The translations under genes and the position numbers were made by a program. Source: Oidiodendron maius Zn (taxonomy: Eukaryota > Ascomycota > Leotiomycetes > Myxotrichaceae). From it: a stretch of 64,000 nucleotides of DNA. The stretch spans positions 4,154,001 through 4,218,000 of the forward strand of contig KN832870.1 in the NCBI GenBank assembly GCA_000827325.1, given 5' to 3'. This document shows, piece after piece, positions 11,312 to 23,706 of the stretch (position 1 is the first letter of the stretch; each line of letters starts with the position of its first letter). The notes below the pieces were generated by a model, which ran no database searches, was not told where the DNA came from, and saw nothing but the letters and a program-made list of their open reading frames with translations.

Positions 11312-14079
11312 TCACCGGGTGGACGCATCCGCGCGACTGATGCTGCGCTCGGGGGCATGTGAGGCCTGCCGCGTCGTGATCGAGTCGAAGTCGTAATTCT
11401 TGAGCGTTTGCTCGTACTTGGCGCTCTTCATGAACTTAGGCACCGAGTCCTGGACAAAGGAGTGTCAGTTGGAGGCAAAAGAGAAAAAGAGAGGACGGCA
11501 AGGGGGGTGGACCAAAAAATTAATTGCACACAGAAAATAAAGAGAATGGGCGGAGAACTCACGCTCGCCATCAGTTTGAACACTGAGATCTGGGCATCCT
11601 CGAACAGTTTCGTCACCTCCTTCAGGCTGTCGATCATGGCCGAGTCCTGGCCTACGGCCTTGGTCATGCGCGTGGCCAGCTGGTTTCGCAGCAAGTGGTC
11701 GATGTTGAGCTCGCAGGGGGAGCCCGGCGCCAGGAAGGCGTTGTAGATGCCATACGCCGAGGCCATGGTCTCCTTGACGATATCCAGGCTGCGGGAGGTG
11801 GAGGAGCCGGTCGTTGTCGAGGCGGCGTCGGAGGTAACGGCGTTGCGCGAGGGCGACTGGGCGCGGATGGCATTCCTGCACTGCTTGAGGAACTCGCCGA
11901 CATCCAGGTAGAAGGACAGGTTCTCCTCGCAGTGGGTATCCCGAAGGTTCTCGCGGAAGAGCAGGCGCAGGGCGGCGTCGCTCAGGATCTTGTCGAGCTT
12001 CTGGGTGTTGGAGTCGCGCGAGACGCCCGGGCGCGTCGAGGCGGGGATGCCGTCGCTCTCGGAGGTGCGGTCGCGCTGGACCAGGTTGATGACGTCCTTG
12101 CCCTTCTGCGTCAGCTGGTAGATGGCGGGCTTGGTGGGCTGGAAGCGCATGGCGCGCGTCTTGTCCTGGGCGAGCTGGGCGAGGTAGGAGCGGTCGGGCT
12201 GGACACACCAGATGAGCTCGTGCTCGAGGAAGAGGGAGGCGAGCTCGGCGGCCTCGCGGCGGTCGACGGTGGTGCAGCAGTCCATGAGCCAGTCAGTGGA
12301 GGCCTTGCCGGTGAAGGTCTGGTAGAAGGTGCGCGGGGGGTTGCCGAGGCGGCGCTCGCTGGCCATGCGCACGCCGGCAATGCCGTCCTTGTACTCGCTG
12401 AGGGAGTCCGAGTCGGCGGAGCTGGTGCTGACCTTGATGTTGGGGCCGTTCTGGCCGATGAAGCGCCTGAAGATGACCTCGATGGTGCTGCGGTCAGACG
12501 ACAGCTTGTCGGTCTCCGAGTCCCGCTCCAGGATGACCAGCTGCATGGTATTGCGCGAGGAATTAACGAGCTCGGTGACGTGCCGCTGGATGATGCCGTT
12601 CTTGAGGCAGAAGCGTTCCAGGACGTGGATCCCTTTCGGGGTCAGCTGCCAGACGGAGCCCTTCATGGTGAACTCGCGGGCCTGCTTGCCATCGGCCGAC
12701 TCGACGAAGCGGGCGTCGAGGAAGCGCTGGCAGACGGAGCGGGCCATCTCGCGCGCCATGGAGAAGGTGGTGGTGGTTGTGGTGGTGACGATGCGGGAGG
12801 GGTCCTTGGGGTCGGGCATGCGGTTGGACTGGGAGAACTTGAGGGAGCCCAGGTTGTTGATGGCCTCTTCCGAGAGGAAGGAGTGCTCGACGCGGGTCAA
12901 CCGCACACGGTGGGGGGCGAGGGGCAGACTGACGACCAGCGTGGCGAAGAGATCCTCGAAGTCCTGTCCATTGGGTTAGCAAGAGTTGAGTTATATCATC
13001 TCTTCTCTCCTCTTCTTCTGTATATGCCATATATATCTCTCTCCATATATATTATATATACAATATATAGATAGATATCCATGTTTATATACACTCTCCC
13101 TCCACATCTGTATATCTACATATATATACTTATATATATATATATATGTGTGTGGTCTCCCCTCTCCAATTGAGCGAATTCCACTTACCCGTGTGAATGG
13201 CCGGTCGTCCGACGTCATGCGCAGTAGGCGCGAGGAGGTCTGATGCATCTTGCTGGAACCCACGGGCGTGATGGTCGTCACCGGCGCGGGGGTATCGGTG
13301 GGGGTGTCGACGTAGGCCTGGGACGGCGGGTTGGTCTCGAGGAGGGCGGCGCGCGGGGTGTCGGCGACAGCCGTGGCAGAGCGCGAGCGGGGCGAGGCGG
13401 AGGCGGAGGAGGCAATGGCGGCCGACGAGGCGGCGCGCAGCAGGAGGCCCTCGCGCTCGTAGGTGGGCGAGGTGGGCGGGCGGAGGGCGGCGCGGTGGAG
13501 GTTGCCAGAGGAGAGGCGCGCGCGCAGGGCCGGCTCGGCGAGGCTGACGATGGCCGAGGTGCGGTCACGGGCGAGCGAGGCAAGCGCCAGCAGGACGGGG
13601 CGGTTGGTCAGGGCCGCGGCGGGCTTCGAAGGGGAGGAGGAGGGAGACGATGTTGTAGAGGCGGGGGGAAGGGGCGGCGAGGCGGGAGAGGACGAGGCGG
13701 GGGAGGGCTGGGACGAGTGGGAGACGGCGGAGGAGGAGGAGCTCGTGGCGGTGGTGGTGGGCGAGGTGGGCGAGGTGGACGCGGTCAAGGACGAGGGCAA
13801 GATTGAGTCTGTATGCGAGGTCGAGGTCGAGGAGCGCGGGTCGGGAGGATCGGGCTGCCGTCGCTGGTCGAGGAGGACGGTGGACGTGGGCGCGAAGGAC
13901 GGGACGGCCGGCGACGTAGGAGAAGAATGATAGATAGAGGAGGAGGAAGAAAGAGAGCGTGAGTGGGAGGAAGAAGGAGTAGGAGGAGGTTGTTGTTGAG
14001 ACGAGAGCGGTGGCGGTTGCGGAGCAGAGGCAGAGGCAGAGGCAGACGTGGTGGGGCCTAGCAGGGAGGAAGCCGCCAT
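11312..14079 (-). CDS. flbA: RGS/DEP-domain developmental regulator FlbA
   Basis: Three exons, in coding order 13189-14079, 11563-12963 and 11312-11449, give 809 residues. FlbA-type proteins are regulators of G-protein signalling that switch off the FadA G-alpha subunit and so allow conidiation in Aspergillus (family knowledge). The N-terminal about 300 residues are Ser/Pro/Ala-rich. From about 298 there is a winged-helix region of the fungal Sst2/FlbA type (DFEDLFATLVVSLPL onward). A DEP domain (TFTGKASTDWLMDCC) lies near 510-590. The RGS domain spans about 612-785 (KLDKILSDAALRLLFRENL, then CEENLSFYLDV, ending VPKFMKSAKYEQT). The protein is longer than the roughly 720 residues I recall for A. 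nidulans FlbA, because of the low-complexity N-terminus. The start at 14079 is the only ATG for over 800 bases on that strand. A pyrimidine-rich acceptor just upstream suggests a 5'UTR intron. Confidence 0.92.
13020..13152. repeat. TA-rich microsatellite inside an flbA intron
   Basis: Runs of alternating T and A fill much of the 225-base intron between the first and second flbA exons (12964-13188). The intron is several times longer than the other introns of the window, mainly because of this expansion. The splice signals at both ends are conventional. Confidence 0.8.
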
Positions 14080-14470
14080 GTGCTGAGCGGGTACTGCGAC
14101 TGGGACGAGGGAAAGAAGAAGTTAGCCTTCTAGTGCGCAAGCAATCTGGGTGGTGGAAGGAAAGTGGTTCGAACGGTGGTCAGGAGGGAAGTGGGCAGCA
14201 GGCCAGCCAGACGTAAGAAAGCAGGAGGGAAAAGTACCGGGAGGGGCGATCGACGCGCTGGTTCAGGGCTGAAGGGCCGCGCAGGGGAGGGGGGGAGAAG
14301 GACGGGGGCCTAGGATAAAGTGTCGAGGGCCAAGATGAGGGAGGAAGAGAGAATGAGTGAGGGAGCGAGCGAGGGTGCCGACGACGGGTAGCTCGATGAC
14401 GGGGCTTGGAAAATGCGAATGGATGGAGGGACGGACGGGAGCGCGATGGTGAGAGCGAGGGGGGGGGCGG

Positions 14471-14497
14471 AGGAGAGAGAGAGAGAGAGAGAGAGAG
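14471..14497. repeat. GA dinucleotide repeat
   Basis: An uninterrupted run of alternating G and A in the flbA upstream region. Confidence 0.85.
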
Positions 14498-14710
14498 TGG
14501 AGGATGAGATTGATGGGGGGGCACCCAACTAGGCTGAGTATATGCTGGTCAGGGCAATGCGAACTAAAACACTCCACTTCCGGCCCGGGTTTGGGCTTGG
14601 GTTTGGGTTTAGGTTATGGGTGCGGCGCTGGCGGATGGGAGGAGAGACGGCAATGGAGGGAAAGTGGGAGAATGTGGAATATGGGAATGGCGGAGGGTGT
14701 AAGTGCGGAA

Positions 14711-14800
14711 GGAAGATGAAGAGAGGAGAGCACTGGAGAGAGGAGAGCAGAGAGGAGAGGAGAGAGGAGAGAGGAGAGGAGAGAGGAGAGAGGAGAGGGG
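14711..14800. repeat. GAGAGGA-type purine minisatellite
   Basis: A tract of short tandem units built from GAGAG and GA on the plus strand, about 90 bases long, within the presumed flbA leader. All-purine tracts of this kind can form triplex structures; that is general knowledge and nothing here proves it. Confidence 0.75.
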
Positions 14801-15088
14801 GTCGTATTGATTGGTCAGGGAGGAGAGACGCAGGGCACACACCAGCCAGACCGGGCAACCGAATGGCCAAGTGGCTGCGAGCGTGAGATGGAAGCGGCTG
14901 TCTGCTTCCAGAGAGGGTCGACGATCCCCCCATCTGTCGTATCGACTCGACTCGGCGATCGCGAGATGGCGCGAGAGAGACAGACTGCAAGAGCCGGAAG
15001 GGTCAGACGGGCCTGAAACGGACGGCTCTACTAGGGCAGAAGTGGGGAGGCGAGAGAGGCTTGGGGAGTTGAGGGAGCATCGTACAGT

Positions 15089-15107
15089 GGGATGGATGGA
15101 TGGATGG
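15089..15107. repeat. GGAT tetranucleotide repeat
   Basis: Four to five tandem units of GGAT, running into a poly-G stretch. Confidence 0.75.
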
Positions 15108-15401
15108 GGGGGGTTTGGGCAAACGGGGGCAAGCAGCAGCATCGTCAGAGATTAAGGAGAGGTATGTCATGCAGTCCGGCGGTGGGCGTGGGCGTGGGAG
15201 CCCAGCAGTCGCGCATGGCCCCCATTACATCTCCTCAGCATCATTTCAATCCACATTTCCACATCATGATTACCGTTACCGTTACCGTCCACCTTAACCT
15301 TCCCTGCTGGCACGTCGCACGCGGCACGTTTTTCGCCCTCGCGTGGGAGCAGGGATCCGGGTCAGGGGAGGGGAAGAGGGCGGGGGGGGGAGACGAGTGG
15401 C

Positions 15402-15426
15402 AGTGAGTGAGTGAGTGAGTGAGTGA
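15402..15426. repeat. GAGT tetranucleotide repeat
   Basis: About six tandem units of GAGT directly after a G-rich tract. Confidence 0.75.
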
Positions 15427-18223
15427 TACGCGGGAATGAATGGATGGGACAACAACAACAACAACAGCACTGAGAAGAGTGGTGAGTGAGAGAGAGGGAG
15501 ACAGAGAGACAGGATGATGACAGAGACACACACAATTTACCCTCTCGCCTCCTCCCATCTTTCTCATCTCCTTCCTCTCCATCTCCCGCCAGTCTGACGT
15601 CGAGGATAGGTGGCGGCCCCACGAGTACCGAGACACGGCCCAATATCGATATACCCGGGTACCTCGGCCCAGGTATCGCCACGCCCATCCCGCCGCCCAG
15701 AGATACCTCCTCGCAAGTCCTCCTGCACATGTGCGAGCAGTTTTGATGTGTCAGCGCGGGCCCCGCCACGTTGCCGGCACGCTTTTTCTGCCCACAAATA
15801 ATGGGAATGGTCGCGTAGGACAGCGTGTCGCCAGCTGCAGCATGTGTCGTTCTGGCTTCTGCTCGTCTCTTCCTCCACTTACTCGCCCTCGTATCCGATA
15901 GTACTCCAGCAAACCCCCCCCCCCCTGGTCCTTTTTTTTTCTAATTGCTCTTCCAGTCACCAATTCCCCCCTTTTTCTTTTAGTCGATCGTTTCCATCCC
16001 GATGTTCCGAATGCATTCTTCCTCCTATTCTCGCCACTCGCTACGCGCATAATCCCACACCATGAAACACCTCCCTGCCTCCACGCGACGCCCTTCCCTC
16101 TGTCTAGCCCAATCTCCGATCCCAGCGCCCCCCTTCGACCTCAGGTCAATCTCCGAGAAGAATCCAGAAGCCTTCCCAATGCGTCGCACGCACCCTGTTT
16201 TACCTCTTGGCACTGGCAAATTGCTCTGTCCCCCTTTACCCATCATCGCTCCCCGACCAGCACCGTCGCACCAGGCGGCCCACCGTGCCTGGGCATGGCT
16301 TCCCTAAAGAGGGAAGAGACGCAGGCTTGACCTCATGCGGCGATCCCGTTTATTCCCGTAGGGGTTATAAATAGACCCAACGTGGCCGTCGTGTGGCGAG
16401 CCGGGGTCCCCGTCAGCCCATCTCTCCACCAGCACAGACTCCACCACAATGAGCATCGGGGTGGCAATGTAATTTATAAGGAAATGAAGAGAACGAGTGA
16501 GCAAGGAGATGACATACTCGATAGAGATGGCCGGGGTGCAAAAACGAGGGCGACCAAAGGGGAAAGCCGATGCGACGCGAGACCGAGATTGGTCATCTTG
16601 ACCTCGAACGAAACGACGGGTCTGCTCGCATCGCAATGGTTTCCGCCGGCATACTCGGATCAGCCATGAGCACGATGCTTTTTGCTCAGCGATCGAGCTG
16701 AACAACTCCTCCTCCTCCTCGCGACGAGAGTCTTACTCCTTTCTCCCAACGCCGCCGTTCCCGCATCAATATCGTGTACGTAAAAATCCTTCACCTACCA
16801 TCCCCGCAAGAAGAGCAGGACCCAAGCCAGCGGGACGAAGAAAAACTTCGTCCCCGTCCTCTCGTATGACGACTCCACATCCAGCACTACTCCACCGCAA
16901 CGCACAACAGAGAAGAGAGTCAGCCCTGCGTCCCAACCTCCCCATCACCTGCAGCTCTTAAGAGGAAAACTAGTCCAGTCCCGTACAAGAAAACATCAAA
17001 GCACCCAGAACCGCCTAGCCCAGCCCCAAGCCCACGCGCTACACCGCACATTGTGCGCAGCTCTCCAACCCCTCCAAAACCTCTCCCTCACTGACAATTC
17101 CCCTTCTCAGCGCCGTGTTTCCTTCCCAAGGAGCTGAATCCCAACCTCCCCGCCCCTCCCCCCTCCCCCCTCCCTCTTCCCCATTCCTTCCCGCCCAACT
17201 GGTTCCCTTCCAGCAGGGCGTCCGCGTGGCAGCCCACTCTTTCGCTCACCTCATGCGGGCCCTCCCACGTACATTGCCTCAGTAATACTGTACAAAACAT
17301 GCCTTCCACACCCAAGAAACACGGCATCACGAGGACCGTGCGATGCCCGTAAAGAAAAGGGAGTAATTGGTCGCCGCGTGGGAACACGATGACAACGGGA
17401 AACGCGGGCTGTTTTTCCTCCCCGACGCGTCCTCTGTACTCTTTTATTTCTGACTGCTCAGGGGAACGTACACGTGGCGAACGGGTCGGACGATGTGAGG
17501 GGAAACCACTGTTGTGCATGCTGGGCCTGCGTGCCTCAGAGGTGAGGTGAAGCGGTAGGGGATTATGCCTTGCTTGGATGTGCTTGGGCGTTCTGCACTC
17601 CATGCTTGCTGCTTTTCTTAGCCGGAGCGCGTGTGACAGAAGGCATAGGCTACAGTACCATGTACAGGACAAGGTGACACTGTCGAGTCGCCAATCGACC
17701 TCGCGTCATAGCGTGCGCTATGGGCTCGTTTCTGGCCTTGATAGCGGATCATCATACGGCAGAAGACGGACTACCTGGCGAATGTTCGGATCCTGCGACG
17801 GATGATGGGCGAAGTTCATGAGCGAGATAAGTACGGTTTCGCACGTTGGGGAGCATTTGTCGGAATTGTTTCGGGATCTATTTCTGCATTATATCTGAGG
17901 TGAGATACCTAGTTCTCCTCACGTATAGTATGTCACGCATGCACTGTAATGCAATGCAGCCTCCTGAGTAAGTATTCTCATAACTGGACATCTGGTCCTG
18001 TCAAGAGCTTCATCCATTATGTATCCGAGACGCCAAACTCCACTTTTTCCCTCATCACTGCCCCGCTTTGGCTTTTGATTTCCTCTCAGTCATATCGGGT
18101 CAGGGCGACGAGATGCTTTGCTGCTGAATCCTTCCCGTTCACCATCTCTTCTGGCCTTTCCCGTCTCACGCTTCTCTCATCTCTCACAACCTCACAACCT
18201 CACCGCTTCGCGCTCCTCCCTCC

Positions 18224-19541
18224 TCACGCGTCCATCGGCCCAGCATCCCTCCTCCATCCCCTCCCTCTCATATTATCCTCCACGGCCTTCCAGATCCCTT
18301 CGACCACCTCGCGATCTCGCCACCTCCCGGCCGCGCCCGCACCCGCACTCCACTGGTCCACCTGCACACTTAGCACTCCCCGGCCCCAGCCGCGCACCTT
18401 CTCTGGCGGCGGCTCGCCGCGCCAGCCCACGTACACGCCCAACGTGTGTCGAAACAGCTCCTGCGGGTCCTGCCACTTGTAGCTCTTGAACTGCCACACC
18501 TGGCCCGTTGTAAACACCGCTACCACTCGCGACCAGTACTCCGGCTTGAACTGCTCCGGCGTGTCCACGATGATAAATCGCATCGCTCGTGCCGTGTCTA
18601 TCGAGGGTAGAAGTCGGGACACGTGCAAGATCGAGGCGGAGGCGGATGATGTCAAGCTGGCCGAGTCACTCGGCACGTACGTTCCGCTCTCGAGGAACGA
18701 TTTGATGTTCGACATACGTAGGAGGGATGATGCAGACGGCGAGAGAAGGATGATAGGGTCGGGACGTCGAGAGGCTGCTTTCGGGTTGTGTGCTAAAGTA
18801 GGGTTGTTGGGGAGCGTTGCTGCTTGCGCCTGAGCTGTCTTCCGCGCATTGAATGGTGCCGCGAGTTTGCGTACGTGAGAGAAGTCCTATATTTCACGGT
18901 TCAGTGGTTGCCCCACGCCCAACTCACTCCACACCTACCGTAGGTTTAATCCCCCTCAGCACACTATTCCTATCCCCCATCCGTCTCTCTCCATTGTAAA
19001 TCTCTGCCAGCCGCGGATCCAGGACCTTTGCCTGCCGCGCCGCTCCACCACTCGTCACCGGTGCGGTGCCTCCAGCCGCCCCAGATATGGCCTGCGCCGA
19101 CGCTACAGCAGCACTCGCCGCGTCGCCAGCCAGAGGCTTGATGTACTCACTCTCTTCAGATGCACCCTCCAGCCACGTAATCAGATCCAGTCTCTCCACG
19201 AATGCCAGGTTCTGTACTTCCCCTCCAGCTCCCCCGTCACCTGCCAGCTCAGCATTGAGAGCGAGGGCCTGCGCATTATATTCCGGGATGGCGGTCTCGC
19301 GCTTCAGCCACGCGAAGTAGATGCTTCGCAGGTCGACCGGCTTGTCGGAGGAGATGAACCGCGTAGGTGTCGTTAGGAGGATTGACACATGGGAGTGTGG
19401 GAAGTGCAGGAATGTCGCTGCTGAGAGGCTCGCCTCTTCTGAGCTGGCGTCCTCGGTGATTGATGGGATGCAGGGGCTGTCATTGGCGATGGACTGCCGG
19501 AGCAGGAGGAGGGGATCCTGCGCGATGTCTATGGTCGCCAT
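18224..19541 (-). CDS. cdc73: CDC73, Paf1 transcription elongation complex subunit
   Basis: Two exons (18939-19541, then 18224-18886) give 421 residues. Cdc73 (parafibromin family) is part of the Paf1 complex, which travels with RNA polymerase II and promotes histone modification during elongation. The N-terminal part carries the family pattern DPLLLLRQSI near residue 8, then FLHFPHSHVSILLTTPTRF, and DLRSIYFAWLKRE. The C-terminal Ras-like domain begins near residue 245 (DPIILLSPSASSLLRMSNIK) and contains RFIIVDTPEQFKPEYWSRVV, then VWQFKSYKWQDPQELFRH, and ends with an alpha-helical tail (DREVVEGIWKAVEDNM). The 52-base intron was placed between IKPT and DFSHVRK. The length suits the fungal family. 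The start is the only ATG that fits the N-terminal motif. Confidence 0.93.
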
Positions 19542-21358
19542 CTTGGGTCAGAGAGTGTGTGACCTGAGCTGGGTGGTGGCTGAGATGCAAGATATCAAAG
19601 TACGTTGAGGCTCGTTAAGATGTCGTTAAAAAATACGGTGGTTGGTTCATGCCCGACACGAATTCACGTGCCGCAACAACCTCCTTTCTGTTTCCTTTCC
19701 ACTTGAACGACCTCGATTTGGGTGGGATACTAGAAGCTTCTTAAGAATGTTTGACTGTGTAGATAAGTGAAGAGATTCTATAAGGTGGTTGACGGAGAGT
19801 ACTTGCAATGTGATTTCTTTTTCTCTCTCAGTTTGTTGTCCCCTATAATTTATTTCTGGATTTGAATTTGAATTTTTCTCACTCTAGTAAATATTTCAAA
19901 GAAGAGTAGTCCATTTATTTGTATTAATTTTTGATTGATGCTCATACTGGACAATAGAATATTCAAGTGAACATATCTCCCCTTTAAAAATATCGAAAAG
20001 CATATGTACCTGTATTCCTGATCCGGACTTTGGTCTTTTCCTGAGGCCGGCCAAGGTTGACTGGCGCGGTATACTTAGATTATGGGGGAGCAATCCTTTT
20101 TTATACTCGGAGATACCTAGTTGAGAGATAGAAGGGCATTGGAAGGTATTACTCTCTTTTTTAGAACCGATAGCTACATGGGGATATCTGGTTAATGCAC
20201 GAGTGACTCCAAGAACATCCCGCTGGCCGTGTCAATATCCTACAAAATATTTGTCTTCTTTTCGAAAAGGCAAACGGATCTTATGAAAAAATCGGGTTTC
20301 AGTCTCCGTCGCTTTATCTGTACTCAAACTGAATGCTAAACCTCTGTTTCCTGTGTCCCCCGACTTCTCCTTTCAGTTTCTTCGAAAGCTTTGTAGTAAA
20401 GTGAGGATAAAGCAAGAGATGCGTAGGTACTAGGACAGGATGAATGATAATAATATCATATAGACACCTAAAATTCTTATTTTCAAATGTACCGAACATA
20501 TTATTCTTCAGTCCTTGCAGATTCCAATCCATCTTCCCGACTTTGCTCTCTGACCAGCGCCTGGGGTATGCACTTCTGTAAACCCCACCACCTAAGCGTT
20601 ATCATCTCCTATGAATTAGCACGTTATTCGGCTGAAAATCATCTCGCTCAATTACGGCTTCGTGGAATAGTTGCAGCATCTCTGTAAGCTGGTCTGCGAA
20701 CTCTGTTTAGAACAGACGAGGTTACCGTGCTTATAAGAGGAGGCTGGAGTGGCATATGAACAATGGATATACGCCAATAACGAAATCATAAGTAATCTAC
20801 TGTCATCCTTATTGATTTTACACACAAGCGGCAAGTCTGCAATGTGTGATTTAATGAATCGATACGTCTATATTTCTCTAGTTGGAGGCAGCCCATCACG
20901 CAGTGCCTGCCTTGTAAGGTTAAAGAAACAAAATTGTTTTGCTACACACTCAAATCCCATTGGGTAAAGGCAGATAGACTGATTCTCCAGGCCATCAGTT
21001 CCTGAATCAACTTCGTGCCTGGCCATATTGGCAAAACCAGCCGTATCATTCAGCTTCACATCAGGTGGCTTCATTTCGTATCTCAACTTACTCCCTTTTT
21101 AATTTAATTTAAATTTTTTTTTTGGGAACGGCAACACTTTCCCATTGGCAGTGTTTAGCGGATAATTTTGGAGCGATATTACCAATAATTCGGAGATAGA
21201 TTGATTCTGTTGATTGATCTAATGAACGATAAGTGATATATAATTTAATCCGGATTTGCATGAAAATACGCCCTGTATATGAATTTCTCTAGATGCAAAT
21301 TCCGTGCCTGATAAATTGCTTCATATCTCTTTAGATATCCCATATATAACTTCGGCAC
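19542..21358. other. AT-rich spacer between CDC73 and the P450 gene
   Basis: Base composition changes sharply here from GC-rich to AT-rich. The only coding trace I see is a possible kinase-like remnant at about 20580-21090, listed separately. No intact gene is visible. Confidence 0.5.
20580..21090 (-). pseudogene. possible remnant of a protein-kinase-like gene
   Basis: On the minus strand, scattered pieces look like fungal kinase-like proteins. A piece near 21010 reads DTAGFANMARHEV, which resembles the N-lobe region with the conserved glutamate. A piece near 20610-20660 reads ERDDFQPNNVLIHR, which resembles the catalytic loop HxDxxxxNVL. Several stop codons lie between the pieces and the frames differ, so no protein can be made. 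The resemblance is weak and could be chance in AT-rich DNA; a profile search would settle it. Confidence 0.25.
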
Positions 21359-23056
21359 TCAAGCTACAGGTTTCAATTTTACTAACAGCGGTGTTTTCTC
21401 CCACAACGAGAACACTTTCAACCCATGAGCCCAGTCCTTGCTTCTCTCGTCTAATTCCAGATCAAAGTTGAAGAGAAAGCGTACGAGGATGAGTCGCATC
21501 TCAGCATGGGCCAAGCTAGATGAAAATTTAGTTAAAATGCTTTCTTATCTTAGGATTTGAGAGATAATACTTTTTGCCAATGCAGTCCCGCCGCCCAAGT
21601 GAAAATGGTATGCTGGCAGACCTCTTGTCCGTTTCAAAGCGGGGATCACGCTCGTCTCCATCAAACCACCTTTCGGGTAGGAATTTGTCTTGATCCACGA
21701 AGTTCCTGGACGAGCGGGAAGTGACGTAAAAATTGGCATTAACGGTTGTCTACGAACCTGTTAGCTTAATGATGTGCACGAACCAAGGACCTAGAGAATA
21801 AGTCTTTGCTGAGAGGGGTATTTCTTACCCCTGACGGGACCATGATTCCACCGATTGCTTTGCCGTGCCCCTCCACGACTCGTGGTGATCCAAGGGTCAC
21901 CGGAGGGAAGATGCGTAAGGCTTCTTTAATGACAGCCTGGAGATATGGCAGTTGGTTAACGGTGAGCATGTTGATATCCTCTTCTTTTTGGAATCCGCCT
22001 CGTATTTCTCCAACAAGCTTTTGCATAACGTGCGGGTGATTTAGTAGATAGTATGTCGCCGCAGAGAGAAACGTAGCACTGGTCTCACTTCCTCCGAGAA
22101 TGAGAATAGTTGACGTTGCTTCTATTTCCTCTCGAGTCATAAATTCTTTGTCAGACTTCTGCTGCAGAGCATATGACAAAAAATCGATCCGCTCCGCCTT
22201 TGAAGATACTCGATGATCGACCATAGCTTTTGTAAATTCAGTGCTCTTCATCCGCGCAGCTTCAATCTTTTTCTTGAAGACAAAGAGAATAATGCGTTTC
22301 ACAAGGGGATAACGGCCCATTCCAGACATGATCACAACAGTTTTCACCATTTGAAACACAGCAGTGATCCAGGGATGATACGCAGACTTCTCCAGGCAGC
22401 CAAAGGGCTGATTGAATGTCAAATCGCCGATGATATCGAAGGTCGTCCAATTGAACCAGGCGACCATGTCTTGAGGGCCTCGAGCAGCGTTCTCACGAAG
22501 CCGTTGCATCAAAAGGTCCACATAAAGCTTGACAACTGACTCTTGATCTCGGATCGCCCTATCAGAAAATCCTGGATTCAAGAGCCGTCGATACCGATTG
22601 TGGTCGGCATGATTGGGTGCGTTGAGAATGCTAAACGACCCATTGAGAGAAACGGGGTAAACCAGCGGATCTTTTCGCAATTCTGGCGCTCCGGGCCTTT
22701 CAGCGTAGAGCTCCTTGGCAGCATCAGGATCAGCGAATGATAATGAGTCTGGCCCGGTGCGAACGATGTCTCCATACTTTTCGTGGAGATCATGCAGATA
22801 GAAGGGTTGATTCCCCGCAAACGTGGCCAACAACAGGGGAATACTGCTTATGGCGTTCCACCGCGGACCTGGGACTTTGGATAGGGGATGGAAAATGAGA
22901 TTGTAGACTGCTTTGCAGATGATTGTGATGGTTCCCTGATTTGCGTCAACGGTGATGTTCTACATCGCGCGGTAGGCAACTCACCAAACCCATGACAATG
23001 CCAGAGGCAGAGATGAGGGTGTTCCCCGAAAGCGATGATGCTAGGCCAAACCCCAT
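21359..23056 (-). CDS. cytochrome P450 monooxygenase
   Basis: Four exons, in coding order 22985-23056, 21829-22935, 21571-21749 and 21359-21515, give 504 residues. There is a short hydrophobic N-terminus for membrane anchoring, then the proline-rich hinge (FHPLSKVPGPRW, about residue 40). The I-helix oxygen-binding region reads ILGGSETSATF. The K-helix ExxR is in KEALRIFPP near 368. The region FLPERWF precedes the haem loop FSLGRRDCIG at about 442-451, with the haem-ligating cysteine near 449. All core motifs are present, so the enzyme is probably active. It resembles the CYP65 (isotrichodermin hydroxylase-like) group by general pattern, which is inference. Its neighbours are a Zn2Cys6 regulator and an RTA1 protein on the same strand, which suggests a small metabolic or detoxification cluster. 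The substrate cannot be told. Confidence 0.9.
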
Positions 23057-23706
23057 GATGTGGTCCGTGAAAAGTGTAAATTTGATATAAAGAGAGTATG
23101 TGGCGCTCTTTTTTTTATTACTTTTAAACGCATTCTGCAAGCTGGTCGCGGGACGCCGGGAGATACTTGTAATTAATCGGAGGGCTGACAGGAAACGTAG
23201 CGACCGTGCATACCTACTACAGTACCTAACTCACCTGGGTTACATCTCACGTCATTCTTCGGCAGCTCGGATCAATAGAGAAATCATTATGGAATGCGGC
23301 TGACAACTGCATCCCAGCTGAATCACTACGCAGAGCAGCCTCCTCTGGGGAAAGTTCACTATGTTGGTGCCTATAGGGCGTGTGGCGTTAGCAGGGCACA
23401 CGACCGGGTGCAACAAATCAATCGCAAGTCAGATATTGGATTAGTATCAAAGTAAAATTTTGGAATACCATTTCGCCATATGCGTTTTAGATAATTATAT
23501 AATAGCATAGTTTAAATCTACCTTTTTAATGGAAGCAATATTACGCTATTGCTTTACCCACGATTATATAGGGGTTTCCGGTCCATACATGCACATGGGG
23601 TATGTTGACATCGTGTACATTAGTCTTGAGATGCGCTGTGCATAACCGTCTAATCATGATTATAGTTTACATCTATTCAGCATAGATTATTGAAGCGTAT
23701 TTGTAT
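23057..23706. other. spacer upstream of the P450 gene
   Basis: Probably the P450 promoter and the 3' region of the Zn2Cys6 regulator, both on the minus strand. It is AT-rich in its distal half. No coding content recognised. Confidence 0.45.

Larger units (their letters stand above)
14080..18223. other. long low-complexity spacer upstream of flbA
   Basis: About 4.1 kb lie between the flbA start and the 3' end of the CDC73 gene, both on the minus strand. The part next to flbA is strongly purine-rich on the plus strand, so a transcript would be C/T-rich. I find no ATG on the flbA sense strand between 14080 and about 14930. A likely splice acceptor lies just upstream of the flbA ATG (near 14100). 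Together this fits a long, partly spliced 5' leader and promoter. The rest (15.2-18.2 kb) has short C-rich open frames that I do not accept as genes. Confidence 0.55.

Noticed and set aside
11695-13074. Plus-strand open frame of 459 codons opposite flbA
   Set aside because: It mirrors the GC-rich third codon positions of flbA and has a Gly/Val/Leu/Ala-rich repetitive composition; the flbA frame carries clear RGS and DEP domains.
13243-13806. Gly/Arg-rich open frame opposite the flbA N-terminus
   Set aside because: Shadow of the Ser/Pro/Ala-rich coding region on the other strand.
17088-17672. Minus-strand frame of 194 codons in the flbA-CDC73 spacer
   Set aside because: No recognisable motif and no start context; low-complexity composition.
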